Shown here: piece by piece, positions 17,801 to 26,713 of the stretch
Layout of the letters: every line of letters begins with the position of its first letter
How positions within the stretch are numbered: position 1 is the stretch's first letter
Assembly (NCBI GenBank): GCA_031553045.1
Contig: JAVBLZ010000010.1
Span: 1 to 64,000 of the forward strand
Direction of reading: 5' to 3'
Source of the DNA: CALXQW01 sp031553045
GTDB lineage: Bacteria; Verrucomicrobiota; Verrucomicrobiia; Opitutales; Intestinicryptomonadaceae
DNA length: 64,000 nucleotides
Program-made: the position numbers and the translations under genes
Notes under the pieces: generated by a model
Databases searched by the model: none
Told to the model about the DNA's origin: nothing
The model's input: only the letters and a program-made list of their open reading frames with translations

Positions 17801-18640
17801 ATAATGCGGCATTCTCAAGACCTTGAAGAAGACTTGCAAAGCGGGCAAAAAAATATGTTCGATTTGCTCTTGGGCGGAGAAGATGATTCTTCAAATTCAA
17901 ATGTGGGCGTGATAGACACCTCTTTGCCGCTTATGCCTTTGGCAAGAAAGCTTGCGGAAGAAAAAGCGCTTTTGCAGTTCTATCTTTCAGGGCACCCAAT
18001 GAGCGAGTTTAAGGGGCTTGATAGCGCTCTTGACAAATTGCCTGAAGAATCTTTGGTGCGCCGCATAAAAAAATCTGAATTTAGGGCGTGTGGGGTTGTC
18101 TCAAACATCGTGAAGCGCCTGACAAAAAAAGACTCCAAACCATATTGCTATTTTACGCTTTCAAGCAGTAGTGGCAAGTATTGGCAGATTACGGTTTTTC
18201 CGGCAACTTATGACGAATATAAAGATGTAATACTTGAAGGCGCAAGGATGTGCATAGTTGGCGACGTGCGTTGCGACGACGGCGCAGAACTGCGCTACAG
18301 CGCCTCATTAATAGACAGCATGGCGCAGGCTGTCGCCAAATACATTACTGAAATAAAATGGGTAATCAAACCCGATATAAACGCCAACAGGTTTGTGAAT
18401 CTGCTTGCAAAATATGTCTATGAAGATGCGGCGGGTTCGGGTATGACTCACAGGCTTTGCATAAAAACTTCCGACGCCGATTATGTGGAGTTTTCTTCGG
18501 ACAAGGTTTTGCAAAGCGGTTTTAACGCAAAGGAATTTGCAAAGTTGCATACGGAGCCGTCTATCGCCTATTTTAAGGCAAACGCCGATGGCATACCCAA
18601 TATAAAAAGAGAGTTTAGGTACGCAAAAAAATCCGTATAA
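14831..18640 (+). CDS. dnaE: DNA polymerase III subunit alpha
   Basis: The replicative polymerase catalytic subunit. The N-terminal PHP domain (about residues 4-210) begins FVHLHLHTDHSFLDG. The C-family polymerase core has GPGRGSGAG near 442-450, the catalytic PDFDVDF near 481-487, and the DFLGLKTL loop. A helix-hairpin-helix region (about 900-960) and a C-terminal OB fold (about 1060-1150) follow. A length of 1269 residues is slightly above E. coli (1160). I prefer the ATG at 14831 over an in-frame TTG 15 bases upstream, as the protein then starts right at the PHP strand. The repeat array ends about 90 bases upstream. Confidence 0.98.
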   Translation: MGDNFVHLHLHTDHSFLDGCSRIDTLMNRVSELGMGAVAITDHGNMCGAYDFYQAAKSKNIKPILGCEIYFVADHKMTEKPKRDREKNDDIGDIEDDENFLRPENFPKNQIHHKTLLAQNYEGFLNLAKISSQAYSNGMYYRPRADFDLLAKYSKGIIALSGCLNGVASQHLLYGDYEKARDVTAKFIDIFGKENYFIEVQNHMLKPQKRIIPGLIKLAKEFDLRLVATNDAHYVKKSDWEAHDAMLCLQTGANLADEKRMRYPNHEFYLKNREEMQQVFPDLQEALDNTLHVADMVDIKLPKGENHYPRFEKPADITLNSDEKNFEKILNLYAKKKNEVLLQNGAEPNFTLKESEIAEFKNNGLFLFELCKQGLKMRYGVDYSSPETYIPQNGEPADWAQKLCDKLDYELSIIVGAGFVDYFLIVYDFIDWARKNNIPVGPGRGSGAGCMVAYILKITDIEPIRFGLLFERMLSLERVSPPDFDVDFCMRRRDEVVDYVRQKYGQDRVANIVTFNKLGAKNVIRDLARVSAMPLPEVNAWVKTMPDTLNIKLTKAYEVSAEFREQTDKTNLSKHIFNEGKIIEGMVRNCGKHACGVIIGDQRLENLVPTMIQENALTTQFPKGPVEDLGLLKADFLGLKTLTLIFDAEENVRRTRKDKSFDIEKISLNDTNTFALLNAGITTGVFQLESGGMQNLCRRIGLSNFEEIIALIALYRPGPMQFIDQFIESKKDPSKMQVPHPLLKNLVQETYGILVYQEQVMEAARIIAGYTLGQADILRRAMGKKNHEVMAREREGFVKRAFEVNAIKEKEAEGIFAILEKFAEYGFNKSHSAAYAMLSYRTAFLKANYPVEFMAASMSTEADDADKIAKFVEDSESINIKILGPDINISREFFTPIPNLDWRPSKGYMFEESAGSIRFGFGAIKGIGEAAAKIIVSERDLNGPFKDIFDLVKRVGVKNLNKRVMEALILSGAFDSFGIDRGHLLASLDSIMRHSQDLEEDLQSGQKNMFDLLLGGEDDSSNSNVGVIDTSLPLMPLARKLAEEKALLQFYLSGHPMSEFKGLDSALDKLPEESLVRRIKKSEFRACGVVSNIVKRLTKKDSKPYCYFTLSSSSGKYWQITVFPATYDEYKDVILEGARMCIVGDVRCDDGAELRYSASLIDSMAQAVAKYITEIKWVIKPDINANRFVNLLAKYVYEDAAGSGMTHRLCIKTSDADYVEFSSDKVLQSGFNAKEFAKLHTEPSIAYFKANADGIPNIKREFRYAKKSV

Positions 18641-18704
18641 ATTGCGTTGTCAAAATTTTGTAAAATTTTCTGGAAAAATATTTTGCGTTGTTTAGCATTG
18701 TAAA

Positions 18705-19955
18705 ATGGATTTTAGAAAAATTGCTCTTGATAGTTTAAATCATAAAGACGGCAAAGTGCCGATGGATTTTGGCGCCTCCTCAATTACGGGTGTGCATTGT
18801 TCTATAACAGATAAGCTGAGAGATTTTTATGGGCTGGAAAAACGCCCCGCAAAAGTTATAGAACCCTATCAGATGCTCGGCGAAATTGATGATGAATTAA
18901 GGTCAATTCTTGGCATTGCCACAAAGCCAATACTCGGCAGATATTCTATGATGGGCAATGAGCTTTCCGCTTGGAAACTTTGGAAAACCCCTTGGGGGCA
19001 AGAGGTTTTGATGCCTCAAACATTCGCATACGATGAAAAACCTGAAGGCGTATATGCGTATCCCAAGGGTGATAAAAGCGTTGCACCCAGCGTGTTCATG
19101 CCAAAAAAAGGTTACTTTTTTGACTCCTTGCATAGGCAGTCTTGTTACGATGAGGATAATCCAAATTTGGCCGACAATCTTGAGGAATTTAAAGAGCTGG
19201 ATTCTGACGACATAAATTTTTTGAAGACAAGGGTTGCCGAACTCAACGGCGAACACAACTATCTTCATGTTGCGCATCTGCCAGGGACTGCTTTGGGAGA
19301 TATTGCCCTAGTGCCCGCACCATTTATGGAAAACCCCAAAGGAATAAGGGGTGTTGAAGACTGGTACATGATGATTGCTTCCAATGAAGAATTTATAGAC
19401 AAGCTCTTTGCCGCCCAATGTGAAATTTCCATAAAAAATTTGGAAAAGCTCAAAGACGTTTTTGGCGATATGCTCGACGTTGCGGTTGTCTGCGGCACTG
19501 ATTTTGGAACGCAGACAAGCACTTTTTGCTCTGTAGAAAAATATAGACGGCTTTGGTTGCCGCACTATAAAAAGCTCAATGATTGGATACACAAAAACAC
19601 AAGTTGGAAAACTTTTAAACATTCTTGCGGGGCGATAGAGTGTCTTTTGGAAAGCTTTATTGATAGCGGCTTTGATATCATAAACCCCGTGCAGTGCTCC
19701 GCAACAGGCATGGATGCAAAGCTGATTAAAAATAAATACGGCGATAGAATTACTTTCTGGGGTGCGGGGGTTGACACTCAAAAGACGCTTCCGTTTGAAA
19801 GCGCATCTCAGGTGCGCAGCCAGGTTTTAGAGCGTCTTGAAATTTTCTCAAAGGGCGGCGGGTTTATGTTTAACAGCATACACAATGTGCAAGCGCTCAC
19901 TCCTGTCGAAAATTTTGTGGCAATGATTGACACTGTTAAAGAATACAATAAATGA
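18705..19955 (+). CDS. URO-D superfamily protein (uroporphyrinogen decarboxylase-like / methyltransferase-like)
   Basis: A 416-residue member of the uroporphyrinogen decarboxylase superfamily, in the clade common in Bacteroidota and PVC bacteria rather than true HemE. Recognisable parts are FKHSCGAIE (about 306-314, the H-x-C zinc-ligand position of the MtaA/CmuA methyltransferases), NPVQCSATGMD (about 327-337), ITFWGAGVDTQ (about 349) and GGFMFNSIHNVQ (about 386). The third Cys ligand of MtaA seems replaced, perhaps by the His of SIHNVQ. Substrate unknown. It overlaps the sugar transporter gene by 4 bases (ATGA), tying it to carbohydrate metabolism, not haem synthesis. Confidence 0.8.
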   Translation: MDFRKIALDSLNHKDGKVPMDFGASSITGVHCSITDKLRDFYGLEKRPAKVIEPYQMLGEIDDELRSILGIATKPILGRYSMMGNELSAWKLWKTPWGQEVLMPQTFAYDEKPEGVYAYPKGDKSVAPSVFMPKKGYFFDSLHRQSCYDEDNPNLADNLEEFKELDSDDINFLKTRVAELNGEHNYLHVAHLPGTALGDIALVPAPFMENPKGIRGVEDWYMMIASNEEFIDKLFAAQCEISIKNLEKLKDVFGDMLDVAVVCGTDFGTQTSTFCSVEKYRRLWLPHYKKLNDWIHKNTSWKTFKHSCGAIECLLESFIDSGFDIINPVQCSATGMDAKLIKNKYGDRITFWGAGVDTQKTLPFESASQVRSQVLERLEIFSKGGGFMFNSIHNVQALTPVENFVAMIDTVKEYNK

Positions 19956-21346
19956 AATCTAAAGAATTTCCCAATATAGTCTATATTGTTGTAATTACAG
20001 CCATTGCCGCTTTGGGAGGTTTTTTGTTTGGCTATGATTTTGGCGTGATAAACGGCACAGTGAAAGCGCTAGAGCTTGAATTTAATTCAAACGCAGTGGG
20101 CACGGGTTTTAATGTGGCAAGCATAGTTTTGGGCTGCATACCCGGTGCGCTGTATGCTGGCTATTTTGCCGACAAGTTTGGCCGCAGAGCCGTCATGTTT
20201 TCCGCCTGTTTCTTTTTTGCTTTGAGCGCATGGGGTTCCGGCATTGCGTCGGGCTCTGTGGAGTTTGTGATTTACAGAATCATAGGCGGCATAGGCGTGG
20301 GTGCTGCAAGCGCAATATGCCCCGCCTATATCTGCGAGATTGCACCCGCAAAAATCAGAGGGGCTTTGGCGAGCGCACAGCAAATGGCGATAGTCTTGGG
20401 CATTTTTTTTGCATTCCTTGTGAACTATCTGATTGCAAATTTTGCGGGCGACCCAAGCGGGATTTTTGCATTCGGTTTCAAGGCGTGGCAGTGGATGTTT
20501 TGGGCTGAAATAGCGCCAACTGTTGCATTTTTTCTGGGGCTTTTCTTTATACCTGAATCTCCAAGATTTTTGGCGGCTTTGGGCAGAGACGAGGATGCAA
20601 AAAACATCTTGAGTAAAATTTATTTTAACGCCGATGAAGAGGTTGTGGCAATAAAGAAATCTCTCGGCGGCGTAAGGCCAAGCGTCAAAGATATTTTTAA
20701 GGAAAACTCATTCATGCCGCACGGCATAATCATTGTGGGTGTCTTGCTTGCAATATCTCAGCAGTTCACGGGGATGAATATAATCATGAATTACGGAGAG
20801 GTGCTTTGGGGCGCAATAGGTTTTGATAAAAATAGCGCCTTGTTGCAAAATGTAATAACCGGTGTTGTAAATGTCTTAAGCACTATTGTGGCGATACTTC
20901 TTATAGATAAAATTGGGCGCAAGGTCTTGCTCTTGGCGGGAAGCTTTTTAATGTGTCTGAGTTTGGGCGCAATGGGTTTTATATTTTCAAAAGGGCATCT
21001 TGAGAACTCAACGCTGATTCTGCCTGAAGGCTTGGGCGTTACAGCCTTCATAATTGCAATGGTTTTTGTGTTCGCCTTTGCGGCAACTTGGGGCCCCGTA
21101 TTATGGGTGTTGCTCGGCGAAATGTTCCCCAACTCGATGAGGGCTAGCGGCATTGCTTTGTCTGCCGCCGCAGTGTGGGCGGCAAACTTTGCGGTTGTCA
21201 TGACATTCCCTTCAATGCTTGAAAATATGGGCTTGGCGCAGACATACTTCTTGTATGCAATCTTTCCAATGCTCTCTTTTATTTTTGTAAAATTCTATGT
21301 GAAAGAGACAAAAAATCTCGAACTTGAAAACATGAAGGAAGATTAA
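19952..21346 (+). CDS. MFS sugar porter (sugar:H+ symporter)
   Basis: A 464-residue inner-membrane transporter with 12 predicted membrane helices. Sugar-porter signatures are clear: GYDFGVINGT in helix 1, DKFGRRAVM after helix 2, the RIIGGIGVG and PAYICEIAPAKIRG segment, PESPRFL in the central loop, QQFTGMNIIMNYG in helix 7 and the DKIGRKVLLL loop. Closest in pattern to XylE, AraE and GalP-type symporters. The substrate is probably a monosaccharide released by the neighbouring glycosidases. It overlaps the URO-D-like gene by 4 bases and precedes the GH2 gene by 4. Confidence 0.93.
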   Translation: MKSKEFPNIVYIVVITAIAALGGFLFGYDFGVINGTVKALELEFNSNAVGTGFNVASIVLGCIPGALYAGYFADKFGRRAVMFSACFFFALSAWGSGIASGSVEFVIYRIIGGIGVGAASAICPAYICEIAPAKIRGALASAQQMAIVLGIFFAFLVNYLIANFAGDPSGIFAFGFKAWQWMFWAEIAPTVAFFLGLFFIPESPRFLAALGRDEDAKNILSKIYFNADEEVVAIKKSLGGVRPSVKDIFKENSFMPHGIIIVGVLLAISQQFTGMNIIMNYGEVLWGAIGFDKNSALLQNVITGVVNVLSTIVAILLIDKIGRKVLLLAGSFLMCLSLGAMGFIFSKGHLENSTLILPEGLGVTAFIIAMVFVFAFAATWGPVLWVLLGEMFPNSMRASGIALSAAAVWAANFAVVMTFPSMLENMGLAQTYFLYAIFPMLSFIFVKFYVKETKNLELENMKED

Positions 21347-21350
21347 AAAT

Positions 21351-23618
21351 ATGAAAAAATTTTTTCTGATATTGATTTTATCGGGCGGTTTTTTATTTGC
21401 CCGTGAAGTGATATATTTGGACGGAACTTGGGATATTGCCGAGGGTTCATACTCAAAAATGCCCGAGGTTTTTACATCCAAAATACCTGTTCCGAGTTTT
21501 GCGGATATGGCAACGCCTGCCTTTGAAGATGTGGGGGCTCTTATAGAGTTGAAAGATAGAACGCTCATCAGAAAAGTTGCCGACCCAAAGCGTGAGGCAT
21601 TCTGGTATAAGCGCACTGTGAATATAGACAAAGACATCCCCGCTACGGCGCAGATAAAAATTTTTAAGGCGGCTTACACCAGCGAATTATACGTCAATGG
21701 GCAGAGGGTGGGCGGCAATAGTGCCTCTTTCACGCCTAAAACTTATGATGTAAAAAAGTTTTTGAAAAAGGGTGTAAACACTGTCGTCATAAAGGTTGGC
21801 GCAAGTTTGGCGCAGATTCCGCCGCACTATTCCATAGGCTCGGACTTTGAAAAAGAGCGTTACTTGCCCGGTATTTATGACTCCGTAACGCTCACGCTTT
21901 CTGGCGAAAATTTTATAGAAGAAGCGCAAATTGCGCCTGATTTGGAGCGTGGCGGAATCAAGGTAAGGGGGCTGCTTTCAAACTATAATCCAAGCCGCAT
22001 ATTCAGCTATCACCCCGCCTACAATAAAGAAATTGCGGGGCAAGAACTTTCTGAGGCGCTGAGCAAAAAGGTCGCCTCTAAATTTGCAAAAGAAATTAAA
22101 CCGCCCACACCATTGCAAGGCGATATTGTGGATATAAAATTAACTGTAAAAGAACGCAAAAGCGGCAAAGTTGTGGCGACTTCTCAGATAAAGTCTCCTG
22201 AAGTTTTTTGGTATTCAAGTGAGTATTTTGAAACCTTTATTGAAATGCCCGACTTCAAATTGTGGAGTCCTGAGACGCCGTTTTTATATGTTCTGGAAAT
22301 TGAAACGCCCACAGATAATTTTAGTACACGCTTTGGCATGCGCTCTTTCAAAGGCGATGACCAAAAAGGCGTATTCTTGCTCAACAACAAGCCATATTAC
22401 ATGAGGGGCACAAACATCTGCTTTTTCCGATTTTCAGAAGATCCTGTCAGGGGCAACTTGCCTTGGGATTATGACTGGGTTAGAAAGCTTCATAAAACTT
22501 TCAAAGACGCCCATTGGAATTCTATCCGCTATTGCATAGGTTTTCCGCCTGAAAAATGGTATGAAATAGCCGATGAAGAAGGCTTTTTAATCCAAGACGA
22601 ATTCCCAATATGGACGGGCGGACGCACCTATCAAACCGATGTTGAGCCTGAGGTTTTAGCGGTGGAATATCTGGCTTGGATGAAGGAGCATGTCAATTAT
22701 CCATGCGTTGTAATTTGGGACGCCCAAAATGAAAGCGTGGATATGCCCGCAATATACAAAGCCGTCATGCAAGTTAGGGATTACGATTTGTCTAAGCGGC
22801 CTTGGGATTTTGGTTGGGGTTTGCAAATGCGCAGGGGCGATTCTTCTGAAAGACATCCTTATAGGGCGGTAAAAGTCCGCAAGCACGACTATTCCAGAAA
22901 CGCCTACAATTTTCCGCAAGACTTGGACAGGCCCGACGGACCAATAGCCGCCATACCGCCCTGCGGCGGCATAGGCACGAGCTTCAACAAGCCTTGTATT
23001 ATCAATGAGTATGACTGGTTGTGGCTGAATAGAGACGGCAGTACCACAACCCTAACGGATGTTGTCTATGAATATATTTGCGGCAAAGATGTGAGTGCCG
23101 AATATAGGCGCAATCTTGCGGCAAGGTACATAGCCTTGCTTACCGAGTATTGGCGCATAACCAGAGACTATGCGGGTGTGCTTCACTTTTGCTCTTTAAG
23201 TTATTCCAGAAGCAACGGGCAAACTTCGGATAATTTTATAGATGTGAAAAATTTGATTTACGAACCCAAATTTAAGGAATATGTATTTGAATCTTTCACG
23301 CCCATATGCGCTTTCATAAGATACTTTGAAAAACCTTTGAAAGCCGGAGTAAAAGAAAATTTTACAGTAGAAATAATCAACGATGAAGATAAAACTTTTG
23401 ATGCTCAAGTTAGCTTTGAAATTCGCACTTTGGAAGGCGAAATTATCGGCGCTTATAAAAAAGATTCGCAAATAGACGCTCTGGGTAAGAGCGTCTTGCA
23501 GTTTGAAGTTGACCTGCCTGAAAAGGCAGGCAAGTACGACATTTGGGCTTGCGTCTATAAAAAGAATGCGTCTGAACGCTACACTCGTTCGGTCAGGTAT
23601 CTGAACATTATAGAGTAA
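21351..23618 (+). CDS. Glycoside hydrolase family 2 enzyme, exported
   Basis: A 755-residue exported GH2 protein with a signal peptide (about 1-17). It has the jelly-roll sugar-binding domain (about 25-185, including SELYVNGQRVGGN-like and IYDSVTLTL segments), an immunoglobulin-like domain, and the TIM barrel from about 345. The acid/base Glu lies in WDAQNES (about residue 460) and the likely nucleophile in INEYDWLW (about 552). Members are beta-galactosidases, beta-glucuronidases or beta-mannosidases; the shortened pattern does not settle which. AAGGAAG before the ATG is a good ribosome binding site. Same operon as the URO-D-like and MFS genes. Confidence 0.9.
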   Translation: MKKFFLILILSGGFLFAREVIYLDGTWDIAEGSYSKMPEVFTSKIPVPSFADMATPAFEDVGALIELKDRTLIRKVADPKREAFWYKRTVNIDKDIPATAQIKIFKAAYTSELYVNGQRVGGNSASFTPKTYDVKKFLKKGVNTVVIKVGASLAQIPPHYSIGSDFEKERYLPGIYDSVTLTLSGENFIEEAQIAPDLERGGIKVRGLLSNYNPSRIFSYHPAYNKEIAGQELSEALSKKVASKFAKEIKPPTPLQGDIVDIKLTVKERKSGKVVATSQIKSPEVFWYSSEYFETFIEMPDFKLWSPETPFLYVLEIETPTDNFSTRFGMRSFKGDDQKGVFLLNNKPYYMRGTNICFFRFSEDPVRGNLPWDYDWVRKLHKTFKDAHWNSIRYCIGFPPEKWYEIADEEGFLIQDEFPIWTGGRTYQTDVEPEVLAVEYLAWMKEHVNYPCVVIWDAQNESVDMPAIYKAVMQVRDYDLSKRPWDFGWGLQMRRGDSSERHPYRAVKVRKHDYSRNAYNFPQDLDRPDGPIAAIPPCGGIGTSFNKPCIINEYDWLWLNRDGSTTTLTDVVYEYICGKDVSAEYRRNLAARYIALLTEYWRITRDYAGVLHFCSLSYSRSNGQTSDNFIDVKNLIYEPKFKEYVFESFTPICAFIRYFEKPLKAGVKENFTVEIINDEDKTFDAQVSFEIRTLEGEIIGAYKKDSQIDALGKSVLQFEVDLPEKAGKYDIWACVYKKNASERYTRSVRYLNIIE

Positions 23619-23640
23619 ATATGGCTTGAAAGAAATTAAT

Positions 23641-23665
23641 AAAGAGGCTACTCTTTGGTTTTTTG
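23641..23665 (+). terminator. Weak terminator or attenuator-like hairpin between GH2 and lipoprotein genes
   Basis: AAAGAG-GCTA-CTCTTT (23641-23656) followed by GGTTTTTT. The stem is only six pairs and A/T-rich at its base, so it may only partly stop transcription. Confidence 0.3.
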
Positions 23666-23702
23666 ATGGATTATCTTTCAAAAACTATGCTTTAAACAAA
23701 TT

Positions 23703-24617
23703 ATGAAAATTATGAAAACACTGAAAATAATGGCGCTTGCTTTGGCTTTGCTGAATACCGCCTGTCTGACAGAACAAAATGCTCAAAAATCTGCGGCTTA
23801 CAGCAATGTAGGGCTTGACGGCGTGAATGTTAAGCTGGCTAGTGGCGGCGCAACGGCGGTCTATAAGCCTGAGTTTATAGTGCTCAGCAGCGCAAAAAAT
23901 CCTGAGAAAAAGTTGCGCAGGGGAGACTTCGGCTACAAAATGCTACCGGGCGAGCAAGAGGGGCTTTTGTACACAATCCCAACTTGGGGCAAGGCGGAGG
24001 GCGTGATAGATTCCTCAAAAATGCACGTGGAAGACGGCTTTAATCCTGAAACGGACAGAGGCTTTGGCAAAGACAGAACCGCCAACTACTACAAGGCTGC
24101 AAAAACAAAAACCATAGTTGCCCAGAGCGCCAAGCTTGAAGGCGACAAGGTTATCTGGACATTTCCTGAAGATGCCGACTTCATACTGACGGCAACACTC
24201 ACAATTCCAAAAGATGCCTCCACTCTTGCTAGGGTTGATTTTGAATTTACACCAAAAAAAGCCGCTTGGTATTCCGTAGGTTACATAGGCGCTCCTGAAA
24301 CCGAAGTCGCCGAAATTGAAGAAATTTGGCAGGCTACAATCTGGCAAGAAAAGCGCTTCCCCAACGCCCCATATTTGTGCGAAGCTTACAGATGCACAAT
24401 TCCAGGCACTTTAGTGCAGGCAAAAGGCGTTACAACAGGTATGCTTGCAGACCTAAAATTTCTGCCATTTGAGCCCATGCCCAAAGACTTTAATTCGCAG
24501 TTCGGCGTCATGCTCGTAAGCCCCAATGGCAAAGCGCAGTCTTCAATATTTGCGCCGGTATTGGGCAATGATGACTCCAACATGAAGTCTGGCGTGCCAT
24601 TCAACTTTACGTTTTAG
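23703..24617 (+). CDS. 5' fragment of the broken lipoprotein gene (304 aa before the TAG)
   Basis: Encodes the lipoprotein signal (MKTLKIMALALALLNTAC) and the N-terminal beta-rich domain only. Two nearby ATGs (23703, 23712) are possible starts. If translated alone it would give an exported lipoprotein lacking the helical domain. Confidence 0.6.
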   Translation: MKIMKTLKIMALALALLNTACLTEQNAQKSAAYSNVGLDGVNVKLASGGATAVYKPEFIVLSSAKNPEKKLRRGDFGYKMLPGEQEGLLYTIPTWGKAEGVIDSSKMHVEDGFNPETDRGFGKDRTANYYKAAKTKTIVAQSAKLEGDKVIWTFPEDADFILTATLTIPKDASTLARVDFEFTPKKAAWYSVGYIGAPETEVAEIEEIWQATIWQEKRFPNAPYLCEAYRCTIPGTLVQAKGVTTGMLADLKFLPFEPMPKDFNSQFGVMLVSPNGKAQSSIFAPVLGNDDSNMKSGVPFNFTF

Positions 24618-24806
24618 ATTTATCAAAAGCAAAAACCGCTTCTCGACGCCTATGAAGACATCGCCAGAAATTTCTGCAATTTTTCCGACATCAGGCGCAA
24701 TTCAACTTGCAGTCTGAATACAACCATTGAAAACCTTACGGAATTTTGCCTCGGTGAATACGGCGGCTTTCTTAAAGAGCTTAAGGGCTGCAACTACTCT
24801 ACGGAT

Positions 24807-26597
24807 GTGCCCGGGTCTGTAAAAAATATTTCAGGTTTGCATCCGCTTTCTACTTCTTTGCTTACAGACAATGAAAGTATATTTAAAGAAGTTGCCCGCC
24901 CAATGTTGGAGTACGGAATCTCTCGTGAGCGGTTTCTTTTTTCAACAGATGAAAATATAAAAGGGCAGGGTACTGTTGCAAGGCTCAACGGCCCGGGCGT
25001 GCCCATGAGCGACCTTTCCGCAACCTACACATATTCACGCAACCGTATAGATTATATGCTATTGGATGCAAAAAAGCTTTATGACAACAAGGTTGTGCGC
25101 AGCATAAATTTGAGTTCGCAAAACTTTGAAGACAGATGGCAAAACGCCGCCTTCCTTTATGCCGCAACTAAAGATAAAAATTATCTTGAACAGGCAAAGA
25201 CCGGTGCGGACGAATATCTTAAAACCCGTGTGTACACAAAACAGACAGACTTTCAGGACAAACTCAGCATAGGCTTGTTCTTCTGGACATCTTTCACAAA
25301 CCAGTGGATGGAGCTTTACGACTTCTACAAAATGACCGGCGACAAAAAATATCTTGAAGCCGCCAGAGACGGCGCAAGGCATTACACGGAGTTTTGCTGG
25401 ATGGTTCCGTCCATACCTGAAGGTAAAATTTTGGTCAACAAGGGTGGAGAAGTTCCACGTTACCGCAACGGCAACAAGTTTAAGCCTATGAAGCTTCCTG
25501 AAACGGAAATTGAAGCTTGGAAAGTTTCCGAAATAGGTTTGACGCCAGAATCTTCAGGCACTTCAGGCGGACACAGGGCGATATTCATGGCGCACCACGC
25601 ACCATTTATGATGCGCATTGCCGCAGATACCGGCGACAAATTCCTGCATGACGTTGCGCGAAACGCAGTTGTAGGCAGGTATGAAAGCTTCCCCGGTTAT
25701 CATATCAACGCAGGGCGCACAAACGCATTTGAGAAGAAAAATTTTTGCGAGCAGCCGCAAGAAACTTTGAACGCCCACACTTCAATACATTACAATCATC
25801 CTTGGAGCCACCTTGCGATGCTTTGGGACTATCTATTTAGCGATGTGTATTACCGTTCTGCAAAGGCGATAGATTTTCCTGTGGAATACTCTGAAGGCTA
25901 TGCGTATTGCAGAAGCTTTGTCTATGGCGCTCATGCGGGCAAATTTTATTCCGACACAAATGTCTGGGCGTATATGCCCAAAGATTTGCTCGATGTTTCA
26001 AATGTGCAGATAAATTATCTGGCAGCCTACGGCAATGGCAACCTGTATGTCGCCTTCACAAATCAAAGCAAAGAGGCGCAAAAGTTCGACGTATCTTTTA
26101 ATGCCATGAAAAGTTACGTTCAGAAAAATAAAATTTACAGTGCAAGGCTTTGGAAGGGCAACGTACCCATGGGTCAGGTTCAAGTTAAAGACGGTAAAAT
26201 ATCTTTGGATGTTGCGCCTGAGGGCATAACCGCCATTGCGATAAGCGGTGTGGACGTTAAAACCGTTTTCCAAAGCAAGTTCTATTCAAGCACCCAAAAA
26301 TGGAAAACGAATTATACTTCCGTGGGTCTTGAAAAGGATAGGGCTGTGCTTTTCGATTTCGGCAAAGATCTCTTGAGTGTCTATGCTTGGCATGAAGGCA
26401 GTGGCAAAAAATATGCTGAAACCACACTGCATTATTCCATTGACGGTGGCGAGTGGGATGCCCAAACCAAGAAAGCTTTCCCATTTGAATTTACCGTAGA
26501 ATTGCCGGCAAACGCTTCAAAGTTTGAATATTATTTTGAATATAAATTGCTGGACGGCGCAGCGCAGAAAACCAAGACGGGTATTTTGCAAAAGTAA
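24807..26597 (+). CDS. 3' fragment of the broken lipoprotein gene (helical barrel and C-terminal beta domain)
   Basis: The first usable start codon after the TAG is a GTG at 24807, but protein-like sequence begins right after the TAG at 24618 in the same frame. It has no signal peptide of its own, so independent expression would leave it in the cytoplasm. Helical repeats run from about 24.9 to 25.9 kb, then a beta domain to the stop. Confidence 0.6.
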   Translation: MPGSVKNISGLHPLSTSLLTDNESIFKEVARPMLEYGISRERFLFSTDENIKGQGTVARLNGPGVPMSDLSATYTYSRNRIDYMLLDAKKLYDNKVVRSINLSSQNFEDRWQNAAFLYAATKDKNYLEQAKTGADEYLKTRVYTKQTDFQDKLSIGLFFWTSFTNQWMELYDFYKMTGDKKYLEAARDGARHYTEFCWMVPSIPEGKILVNKGGEVPRYRNGNKFKPMKLPETEIEAWKVSEIGLTPESSGTSGGHRAIFMAHHAPFMMRIAADTGDKFLHDVARNAVVGRYESFPGYHINAGRTNAFEKKNFCEQPQETLNAHTSIHYNHPWSHLAMLWDYLFSDVYYRSAKAIDFPVEYSEGYAYCRSFVYGAHAGKFYSDTNVWAYMPKDLLDVSNVQINYLAAYGNGNLYVAFTNQSKEAQKFDVSFNAMKSYVQKNKIYSARLWKGNVPMGQVQVKDGKISLDVAPEGITAIAISGVDVKTVFQSKFYSSTQKWKTNYTSVGLEKDRAVLFDFGKDLLSVYAWHEGSGKKYAETTLHYSIDGGEWDAQTKKAFPFEFTVELPANASKFEYYFEYKLLDGAAQKTKTGILQK

Positions 26598-26615
26598 ATT
26601 AATCTAAATTTTTTT

Positions 26616-26652
26616 AAGACCGAGTTTGCTTGCGGGCAGGCTCGGTCTTTTT
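26616..26652 (+). terminator. Rho-independent terminator
   Basis: Nine-pair stem AAGACCGAG (26616-26624) and CTCGGTCTT (26641-26649) with a 16-base loop, then a T-run. It ends the transcript of the URO-D/MFS/GH2/lipoprotein genes. The GH67-like gene downstream therefore probably has its own promoter. Confidence 0.85.
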
Positions 26653-26713
26653 GTATTTACATATGTTTGCTGCTTTACAAATATAATTTGAATATTTATA
26701 TCGTGCTTTAGGT

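Larger units (their letters stand above)
23703..26597 (+). pseudogene. Secreted (alpha/alpha)6-type glycan lipoprotein gene interrupted by an in-frame TAG
   Basis: One continuous reading frame of 964 codons is broken only by TAG at 24615-24617. The codons before (GVPFNFTF) and after (IYQKQKPLLDAYEDIARNF) join smoothly, and no frame change is needed. The intact product would be a lipoprotein (lipobox LNTAC, Cys at residue 21). It would have a beta-sandwich N-terminal domain (about 30-300), a helical barrel-like middle (about 370-760, with repeated aromatic helices such as FLHDVARNAVVGRYE) and a C-terminal beta domain. CAG (Gln) to TAG is the simplest origin. The family is not recognised with certainty; location and fold suggest a lyase or unsaturated-glycan hydrolase. 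Confidence 0.7.

Noticed and set aside
18705..19955. True HemE uroporphyrinogen decarboxylase
   Set aside because: Length of 416 against about 350, the zinc-type HSC motif and sugar-gene context do not fit haem synthesis.
24615..24617. Pyrrolysine or general TAG recoding
   Set aside because: Many intact genes in the window end at TAG with normal family length (malQ, the GGGtGRT gene, lpxK), no pyl genes are seen, and the host gene is not a methylamine methyltransferase.
26674..26702. TTTACA-N17-TATATC as promoter of the GH67-like gene
   Set aside because: The boxes look fair, but the predicted start would be only about 5 bases before the ATG, too short for a normal leader.
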